A stretch of DNA of 64,000 nucleotides, taken from positions 63,819,958 through 63,883,957 of the forward strand of contig CP092875.1 of NCBI GenBank assembly GCA_030710605.1, written 5' to 3'. Each line of letters opens with the position of its first letter. Position 1 is the stretch's first letter. The position numbers and the translations under genes were made by a program. The notes beneath the pieces are model-generated. The model saw only the letters and a list, made by a program, of their open reading frames with translations. It was not told the DNA's origin and did not search any database. This DNA is from Cordylochernes scorpioides. Its lineage: Eukaryota; Arthropoda; Arachnida; Pseudoscorpiones; Chernetidae. Below are positions 56,952 through 64,000 of this stretch, one piece after another.

Positions 56952-57339
56952 CACAACCCTCCCTCACACCCCTCACTCGCCCTCACCCCCCCCTTACATC
57001 TCACCCCTCAACCTCTTGGACTGTTGCCAACACAACCTATACGCCTCCCTGAACTGTGGACTGTTGCCACTTTTTGTACATAGCTTTTGTTTTTCTTTTT
57101 TACTCTTTGGTCCACGCTCCCACCTCCCCCTGTACATACCCTATCTCCCCTATCTCTTCTGCCCACACCCACACCTTACCTTCTCTTGCCCTCTTTCTTT
57201 TTGGACCTCTCTTATTGTTTGTTTGCCTCGCTTGTTCCTTCTGTATATAACCCTTTCCCCCGCTGATCTTGCCCTTGTCTTTGCTTGTACCTCCCATTTG
57301 TAATTTTGTTTGCTTGGAAAAAAAAAAAAAAAAAAAAAA
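56952..57339 (+). other. LINE 3' UTR and poly(A)
   Basis: C/T-rich, with GGACTGTTGCCA repeated at 57018 and 57058, and a 21-nt A run at 57319-57339. Confidence 0.8.
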
Positions 57340-58026
57340 TTAATATTTAATAGATAATATAGTATAATCTTAACCTCCAGTGCCGTGGAGGTTGCGTCCC
57401 TGGCGCTCTTGGGCGTAGACCACTTGCTCGGAGCCTGGCGCAGTGCTTGGTGTCGCCTTGGTTCCCTCACTATCCGCGCTCTCGCCCTCTTCTCCCCCGG
57501 GGCGCCCACGGCTCCGCCGGCGTCTCTCCAGCCCTCTCCTTGGCCCTCCAGTGCGGCGGGCTCACGGTGACCCCCAACGTTGATTTGTGCCTTAGAATGC
57601 TAACCTGATAGCATGTAGAAGGCGGAACAATTGTCATCATTGTAAGCATTGTGAAAACCAGTTTTAAATGTTGGCTTCATTCCATAAAGACTTGACTGAA
57701 GGTAGGGAAATCCAGGACAAAGATATTCTATGAATATTTCCAATCATTTCCTACATTGGTAATCAAGAATATTTTGTTTTGATTTCAACGTAAAATGGAG
57801 CGATTCTATGTCCTATTCGCAAAGCTAGTCGTTGGAAGATTTGAATCTCGGAGGATCTAACCATGAAGGGGTCTAGTCCCAGGGAATAGTCATTATCCAT
57901 AGGAAAACCTCTTCACACTTTAACCTTTAATTTAACCCTTTCCCATCCAGTTGCGTCAGCTTCTTTACATTCTCAAATGCGCAATCTGTCGACTGTTAAT
58001 CGAAATAATCATTTTCTAAGCGTAGT
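57340..58026 (+). other. Spacer with a GC-rich block
   Basis: 57365-57580 is GC-rich (CCTCCAGTGCCGTGGAGG inverted repeat at its start) with an open frame on each strand but no known domain. The remainder is AT-rich. No gene is recognised. Confidence 0.4.
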
Positions 58027-58237
58027 TGTTGTAAATATATTTTAATTGATTAATTATTCCCACATAGTATGTATAAGATCAGAAGTAAATAGGCGCTAAC
58101 CTTAAGAAAAAAAGTTCCTTTGTTTAATATTAGTTTCTCTTTTATATTCGTTCTCTCTCTTCTAAATCAATAAACATATCGTTTGATTTTAATATTCTTG
58201 GAATCAGTTTCATTAAAAATTCTAAGCAAACTCAATA
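58027..58237 (+). repeat. Solo Copia LTR with 5-bp duplication
   Basis: It aligns over its length with the Copia 3' LTR: start TGTTGTAAATATATTTTAATT, middle AAATAGGCGCTAA and AGTTCCTTTGTTT, end TTGGAATCAGTTTCATTAA and AAGCAAACTCAATA. GTAGT lies on both sides (58022-58026 and 58238-58242). Single LTRs arise by recombination between the two LTRs of a full element. Confidence 0.9.
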
Positions 58238-58907
58238 GTAGTTCACGAATTTATTAGAAATTCCAAAAATTTAGTAAATAAATACATTTTTTTATATAAA
58301 AAATAAAACGCGCGCCGCGCGGTTGAACATTATATTTTGATTTATGTGATTTCTAAAATAAATATTTAATAAAGATAGTATTTTAAACTATGTTATATAT
58401 TTCTAAAAAAACCAACTTATTCTACCTACTTTAACCAATTAAACAACACGAAATGTAATATATATATGTTATATTAAAATTATTTATTTAAAATGTTAAA
58501 TTAAAATATTTTATTTAGAATTATGTTAAATTTTATTTTGTTTAAAAAAAAATTATAATTTCATAGATATAAATACTCTGTTTAAATCGACCGCCAGAGG
58601 TCACACTTTGAATATAAAACTCGTTGTTGTTCTTCCCCGCGGGCCGACTCAAAACATTTGTACATTATGTAAATACGCTTTTATTTTTTATTCTTACGCC
58701 TTAAGCCAGGCAATACTTTTGTCAAATTATGTTATTCATATATATTACTCAGCTCAAATAAAGAAATCTATGATCTTCAATATTATTATTCTTTCAAGAT
58801 TGTTCGACCATGACTGCATCACCATAGCATAATCATCAATATGATCCAAAATACAGAAATCTTATCTATTTTCTAAAAATATAATATATATATGTGATTA
58901 TAAATTT

Positions 58908-59606
58908 AACCCTGCACTTGTTTCCTGTGATGTTCCTGAAACGCTGAGGAGCGCGATTACAGGGCTCTTAAAAACAGCGGCAGACCAATCTATACAAAAC
59001 GACCTTACAAGAATGGATAAGTCTAAGCTATACTCTCACTACAAAGACATTCACATATCTTTCATGACGGAGGGATACCTTTATGGGGATTTTCCTTTCC
59101 CGGTTGTAAGACTACTCGCACAAGTTGGAATACTTTCAAGTTTTTTAAAAAGAAAACCACTCCAAGATGCTCTGCGGTGAGGATCCGATTTGTACCTTCT
59201 GTAATTCAAAACTAAAAAATGAAATCACTCACTATATTTTTGATTGCTCTGCTCTGAAAGAAGAAAGAAGAACCCTTATGCTCAAAACTGGGCAACTCTG
59301 TGCTTCACTTCCATCAATAATTGACAATATGACCCAGAATAAGTATATTGCTACGGCGTTTTATGGTTTCCACAAGTCCATATCTCAGAAGAAGGCCAAG
59401 TGACACTCACTCCTCACTTTCTTACTGCTACTCTTTTTGTGTTGTTTTTCTTGCTTCCCTCTTTCTCTTTCTTATTTTTTCTCTTTTTTTTTCTTCTGTC
59501 TATATCGTTGTTTCCTTTGTCTCACTGCTTTGTTCTTATGCATACCTCTGGTGAACCCTGTATAGGGTCAGTGACCCTAAATAAAGGCTTTTTGTTGTTG
59601 TTGTTA
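58908..59606 (+). pseudogene. LINE 3' end (truncated ORF2 and tail)
   Basis: The frame at 59167-59403 has ICTFCNSKLKNEITHYIFDC and SALKEERRTLM, the zf-RVT finger found after RNase H or RT in Jockey/CR1-like LINEs. The preceding bases (58930-59160) read as related sequence in another frame (QVGILSSFLKRKPLQDAL). After the stop come a T-rich UTR, AATAAAGG and a GTT repeat at 59592-59606. It is truncated at the 5' end, as is usual for LINE copies. Confidence 0.75.
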
Positions 59607-60260
59607 ATTATAAATTTAAATGCCATCTATCTTTAAAATTTTGTACAAATAAATTTACTGGAAATGTTGCCAGTAAATATATGATTATACCCCCTCTCTT
59701 GTTTCTCATATGTTTCTCTCCCCCCACTTGTAAACTAAGATATAGAGTTAGCTAAGTCTCTCACCTATTTGTTCATCAACTACCAAAATTTTATAAATAG
59801 TGTGCTGCTATCTACCTATCTGTTGAATATAATTCTCCTTGAGATGTTTTTTCTCGAGAAAGATTGACTGACTGGTTGCTTGATGGGCTGGACTAGTGTA
59901 GAATATAGTTGGTGATGTCTTGTCCATGGAGCAGATCAGATCGTTCCATGTACCCTGATCACGATACCGGCAAACTGAGGTACCTTGTCCGTATGGATGT
60001 CCTCTTCTTGATTGATGTCTGCCATATAGTGGGCTGAAAGGATGGCCGGGAAACTGTATATATGGTCCGGGGTGAGTTGGGTGTTGTTGGGATATAGTTA
60101 AATAAGCGCTAATTGTACAATCAGATATATATTATCGAAGGTGCCCGAGGTTCTTCAGCTCCCATGGTCACAACTACACAGCAGAATTCATACTAGTCTG
60201 CTACAGCTTCCTCCCAGGTCGTCGTTGCAAAAATCAGAATAACAGCTCAGAATATTCTTC
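59607..60260 (+). other. Spacer with a possible hidden minus-strand exon
   Basis: Apart from the candidate exon at 59808-60053 no gene or element is recognised here. Confidence 0.35.
59808..60053 (-). CDS. Candidate terminal exon, unknown protein
   Basis: On the minus strand an acceptor-like ATATACAG (60061-60054) precedes 81 codons and a stop at 59810-59808. The peptide has a Gly/Pro/Tyr/Arg-rich start (FPGHPFSPLYGRHQSRRG) and then CRYRDQGTWNDLICSMD. The frame is also open further upstream. Base composition is closer to coding than the neighbours. I recognise no family, and no partner exon is visible, so this is a weak call. Confidence 0.25.
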   Translation of the reverse strand, partial: FPGHPFSPLYGRHQSRRGHPYGQGTSVCRYRDQGTWNDLICSMDKTSPTIFYTSPAHQATSQSIFLEKKHLKENYIQQIGR

Positions 60261-61278
60261 ACTCATAAAAATTTATCAACAACTATGAAACTTTATCCAT
60301 TACAATGGCAAATGTTTCCCAACAGTGATACATTATATCCACAACAATGTCACTTTATCTATATATACATATACTATTAAATAATAAAAAGTCATATATT
60401 GGATTTAATAAAATATTTATTTTGTCAATATTTCGGCTGGCTGAACGCCAACCTTTATCGAGGCATTACATTTTTGTATACACCCCACCTACTTTGTATT
60501 TTAAATGATTTCAACTGTGATATTATATTTACACTATGCGGCGCTGAGTTTGTGTATACAAAAATGTAATGCCTCGATAAAGGTTGGCGTTCAGCCAGCC
60601 TAAATATTGGCAAAATAAATATTTTATTAAATCCAATATATGTGCCTTTTTATTATTTAATGAATTAAATATGGATTGCTCTATTTTCAAAATACATATA
60701 CTATATGTATATAAACAATTTTAACCTCAACAATTGAACTTTCCCTCAAATATTAAACTTTATTTTGAAAATACTAATTTATTGACAACAATGAAAATCT
60801 ATAATTAACAATCAACCTTTATTCACAACAATAATATGTGAATCATAAAAATTAAATTCCTACTCGATATAAACTTTATCCATAACAAAGAAACATTATA
60901 CACAATGACTACATTTTTCACAACAATAATACTATCTCCACACAAATGAAACATTATCCTCAACAATGAAATACAAACCTCAATATAGATTGTTTATATT
61001 CCCAATATAATGAAATATATTATTAAAATATACCTTTAACCTCAACAATTAAGCATAATGCCTGAATAAATAAAACATTATTATAAACAATGGCTACTAT
61101 ATTCATAACAATGAAATTTATTTTCAAAAAGGAAAAAATTCCATAATAATGACGGTTATATCCACATCAATGAAACATTATCCATAACAAAAAAAAAAAA
61201 AAAAAAAAACATATATTCAGATATAAAACCTCATTTTATGAAAACTTTTAATTTAAAAATGAAACTTATCCATCCATT
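60261..61278 (+). repeat. Degenerate 20-23-bp period repeat, interrupted
   Basis: Phrases like ACAACAATGAAACATTATCC recur with many changes (60275-60355, 60725-61190). Spacing is roughly 20-23 bp. TFB-6 (60378-60701) splits the array. Confidence 0.5.
60378..60701 (+). mobile_element. Tailed foldback TFB-6
   Basis: Arms GGATTTAATAAAATATTTATT and TTCGGCTGGCTGAACGCC face complements on the right. The tail ATGGATTGCTCTATTTTC is on the right only. Duplication ATACATATACTAT (13 bp) at 60365-60377 and 60702-60714. The right arm has TCGATAA, a hairpin and a GCC-TAAATATT box (GAAATATT on the other arm). Confidence 0.82.
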
Positions 61279-61376
61279 GATGAGCTCTACTCTTCCCCGG
61301 CAGACACCATCAAAAGTCTCAAGCTTTACAAGCTTGATACCTTAATATGATTGAGTGGAGATAAGAAAGAGGAAGA
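61279..61376 (+). repeat. SINE2/LINE 3' tail fragment
   Basis: GACACCATCAAAAGTCTCAA, then the AAGCTTTACAAGCTT palindrome and GAGTGGAGATAAGAAAGAGG. Confidence 0.78.
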
Positions 61377-61699
61377 CTTATCAACAAAAATGACTATTGC
61401 ATTCGTAAAAAAAAAAAAAAAATTATCCACCCTAATGATGCTTCATCTACAACAATTAAAGAGTTGGATAATAATAGAGTTGGAATATATTTACTTGTTC
61501 ATAGAGGCATGTCGAATAAATGTAGTGCAATGGTATTTCAAAAGCGAGAAAAATAAAAATGTCTCATCTTTCTATGTACATGGTAAATAAATGGTGTTGT
61601 AGAGGTGAAGAAAAATAAAAGACATTCTGAGTAAATCCAGTGTTTTATTGAGATCTTTACAACAACCTCGAGTGAGTGGCGATTTGAGTGGAGAGCTGA

Positions 61700-61770
61700 G
61701 ATCAAGAGAGAGAGAGAGAGAATTTAGAGAGAAAAAGAGAGATAGAGATAGAGAGAGAAAGATAAGAGAT
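61700..61770 (+). repeat. GA-rich microsatellite
   Basis: Interrupted (GA)n with GATA variants. Confidence 0.9.
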
Positions 61771-64000
61771 AGAGAAATCCTAAACGTTATGTACAGAATA
61801 GCACCTTGAAGACTCAGTTTGTCATTTGGCTGTCTCTACATTTTAACGAAGCTCTTTGAATTGTTTCTAATTTGCATAGATAGCTGATTCTGCTTATAAG
61901 AATGTGTTAGCAATATGTATTTCTAATTTGCCTGGCAGTCCTGTATATAGTCGTCTAATTAAAGCATTCTATTTCAAATTATACTTTATGTTTAAAACCT
62001 TCTTACGTTATATTGTTTTACATGGTATTTAAAAAAATCGGCGACTCTATAAATAAAAATATAATAAAATTCATATAAAATATAAAAAGTAATATAAAAA
62101 TTACTAAAACAAGTGATGAACGTATGAAATAAATATAAATTGACTTTTGCAATTTATTTTATAAATCGAATATGGGAAGAAATTAAATTTATAGAAATAA
62201 ATAAATTAAGCAATCAATCAAGGTACTTTTGAATCTTTTTTTCGCTTTATATTAATAATAATAATAAATAATAATATTATAGATATATGTTGGATCATAT
62301 ATAAAATTGAATAATTTTCAAATATTTGACTATTTAAATTAAGATTTCCGAAGATTTAAATCTTGGATTGCTTTATATTTTAGACAATATATCAAAATAA
62401 TTTTATAAATGATTTATAAATAGCAGTAATATTTTTAAATTTTGTGAAATATATTTCTAAAAATGAAAATAGTTACAGGTAACTTGCGTTTTAATTATAA
62501 AAGATAGTTGTGAACATATAGAATGATCAGATTTTTAAATTGTTCTTTGAAATAATTCTTATAATACATTATTTAAATTTATTCTTAGAAAGTATTAGTT
62601 TTATTATAAAATTAGAATTTTCGATAACTTTTATGTTATAAATTTATTATATATAGTTGACATATTATTTAAGTAATGATCTAATAGCTATTTATATAAT
62701 GATTTTAAAATTACTTGTATATAAACTACCTAAGACGACTTGAAAACTATGACATTAATTAAGACTATTTTTTGTTGAAAATTTAGAGAGTAATAGTTAT
62801 CCTTAAGCATATATATATTAAGCAAATGTATTGTGTATTAAATACTTAATTTATCCTGTCATTAAATATCCAATAATGGTTAGAAATTTTTTAGAAAAAT
62901 TTGTTAACAACACGCAGATTAATACTGTTTAAAAAACAGATATTCTGTAGTTTTTCGTTTTCAAATATCTGTAATGAAATATAGAAAAATAAACCATACT
63001 ACACTTGTAATTTGTAGATCAAAACGAATAAGAAGCGTCTTTTCAAAGAACAAATTATTGTGTATCGAGTCAAAATTTAAATTTTCATTAAAATATTTTT
63101 CGTTAAGAGAAATTTGAAATTAACAATAATAATATATCAATTTTGTTAGCATTTCTAGTGTAAACCCTTTTTTTTTTGTTCATAAAAGAAATCTTTGATG
63201 ATTTTTTACCACAGTTACTAATATTCGGTGCATTCAATTCAACAAGTAATATTATTTTTATTTTATTGATTAATTTGTTCGTTTTTATTCCTCTTAATCC
63301 TCATTATTTACGCGTACGTACGAGATATGTAAGAAAAAAGTTAATACATATAGTAATATGTTTATTTTCTAAGTAGCTGAGAGGAGCTACTCTAAATCAT
63401 ATTTTGTATTTTAAAAATCATAAAATATTTTTGCTTTGTTCGTATAAAATACTCTTGTTCATATTTTGATGAGATGTAAGACTTCTTTAAATAATTTATG
63501 AGTTTTTATTTAGATTAAAATAAAATATATATCGATTTAATATATTTTCATTCTCAGCATAAACATTTTAAAAATATATAATAAGCCTGAAAATATTATT
63601 TTTTTCAATTTAATAAGTGCTTATCAAGTAAACGCCGAAAATAACTTTCTACAGACCTTTAAAAATACATAGATGAAAATATATTATATATAGAGGTTTT
63701 AGACTTTTATGACAACATTTTACACTTTAATGATTACACTTTACAATGAATGACAATATTTTACACATTCTAAAGAACAATCATTTCCTTTTTAATCGAT
63801 TTTTTTTCGATTTAATTTAAAATCTTAACACACAATCATACTATATATATTTAGTTTTAAAAATATCATTTTTTTATTGAAATTGGTATATTTTAGGCAT
63901 TTTATATCCGATTTAATCTCAATAGTCCATTTGGAATTTCTCTCGAATAAAATTAATCACTTTTTAATATGACATTAATATTTTCCTATATATTTCTCTC
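61771..64000 (+). other. AT-rich DNA, no gene recognised
   Basis: No element ends, RNA genes or coding families are visible. The 66-codon frame at 63176-63376 starts in a T run and shows no recognisable domain. Confidence 0.4.

Larger units (their letters stand above)
51206..57339 (+). mobile_element. C-rich non-LTR retrotransposon (I/Jockey group), near full length
   Basis: Order: GC-rich 5' region, ORF1 with zinc knuckles, ORF2 with endonuclease, RT, RNase H and C-terminal zinc finger, 3' UTR and a 21-nt poly(A). The sense strand is extremely rich in C, unlike the AT-rich surroundings. RNase H places it near the I, R1/LOA or related RNase-H-bearing clades; I cannot choose. The direct repeat TTGTAAGCATTGTG at 51192-51205 and 57640-57653 may be the target duplication. 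Confidence 0.9.

Noticed and set aside
51407-57509. Minus-strand Gly/Arg-rich open frames across the LINE
   Set aside because: Antisense of a C-rich coding strand; stops are rare by composition. The sense frames carry the recognised domains.
63176-63376. 66-codon open frame
   Set aside because: Hydrophobic low-complexity translation of AT-rich DNA without splice or element context.

Overview
This is about 64 kb of AT-rich nuclear DNA from an invertebrate animal, most likely an arthropod, although no feature fixes the group. The only host protein gene I can recognise is SPG21 (maspardin), on the minus strand. Its exons lie at 22263-22198, 475-314 and 259-179 and read continuously in one frame with consensus GT/AG borders. 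One intron is only 54 nt (260-313). The next upstream one is 21.7 kb (476-22197) and is filled with transposable elements. The remaining 3' exons lie beyond position 1, and at least one 5' exon lies to the right of 22263.

Layout. 1-22.3 kb is SPG21 and its large intron. It holds a piggyBac element inside a SINE, a nearly intact mariner, a 133-bp satellite of about 28 copies, three short Helitrons, a tRNA-like gene in the loop of a foldback element, SINEs, pogo-type and Tc1-type MITEs and a LINE fragment. 22.3-33.3 kb holds more SINEs, foldback elements, MITEs and two broken Tc1/mariner transposases. 33.5-35.4 kb is a complete small LTR element that codes only for Gag. 36.3-37.5 kb is a pogo/Tigger-type element without a transposase. 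38-40.4 kb is AT-rich and almost blank. 40.5-45.1 kb is a degraded minus-strand Copia with an abnormal 5' end. 45.8-46.3 kb is a Helitron carrying a tRNA-Phe(GAA) sequence. 46.7-51.2 kb is a Helitron remnant with a fragment of its replicase next to a 3.7-kb array of a 22-bp repeat (about 170 units), bounded by 56-bp direct repeats. 51.2-57.3 kb is a nearly complete, very C-rich non-LTR retrotransposon with ORF1, endonuclease, reverse transcriptase and RNase H. 58.0-58.2 kb is a Copia solo LTR. 58.9-59.6 kb is a LINE 3' end. 60.2-61.3 kb is a degenerate short-period repeat with a foldback insertion. 61.8-64 kb is featureless AT-rich DNA.

The most interesting signal is a swarm of about 20 short foldback elements. 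They have long inverted arms, a tail on one side only and 11-15-bp target duplications. Their centres carry a CTGANGA-hairpin-GAAA module that resembles the hammerhead ribozyme core. Inverted terminal repeats plus a one-sided tail and long variable duplications fit non-autonomous Penelope-like retroelements better than DNA-transposon MITEs. This classification is inference from sequence architecture.
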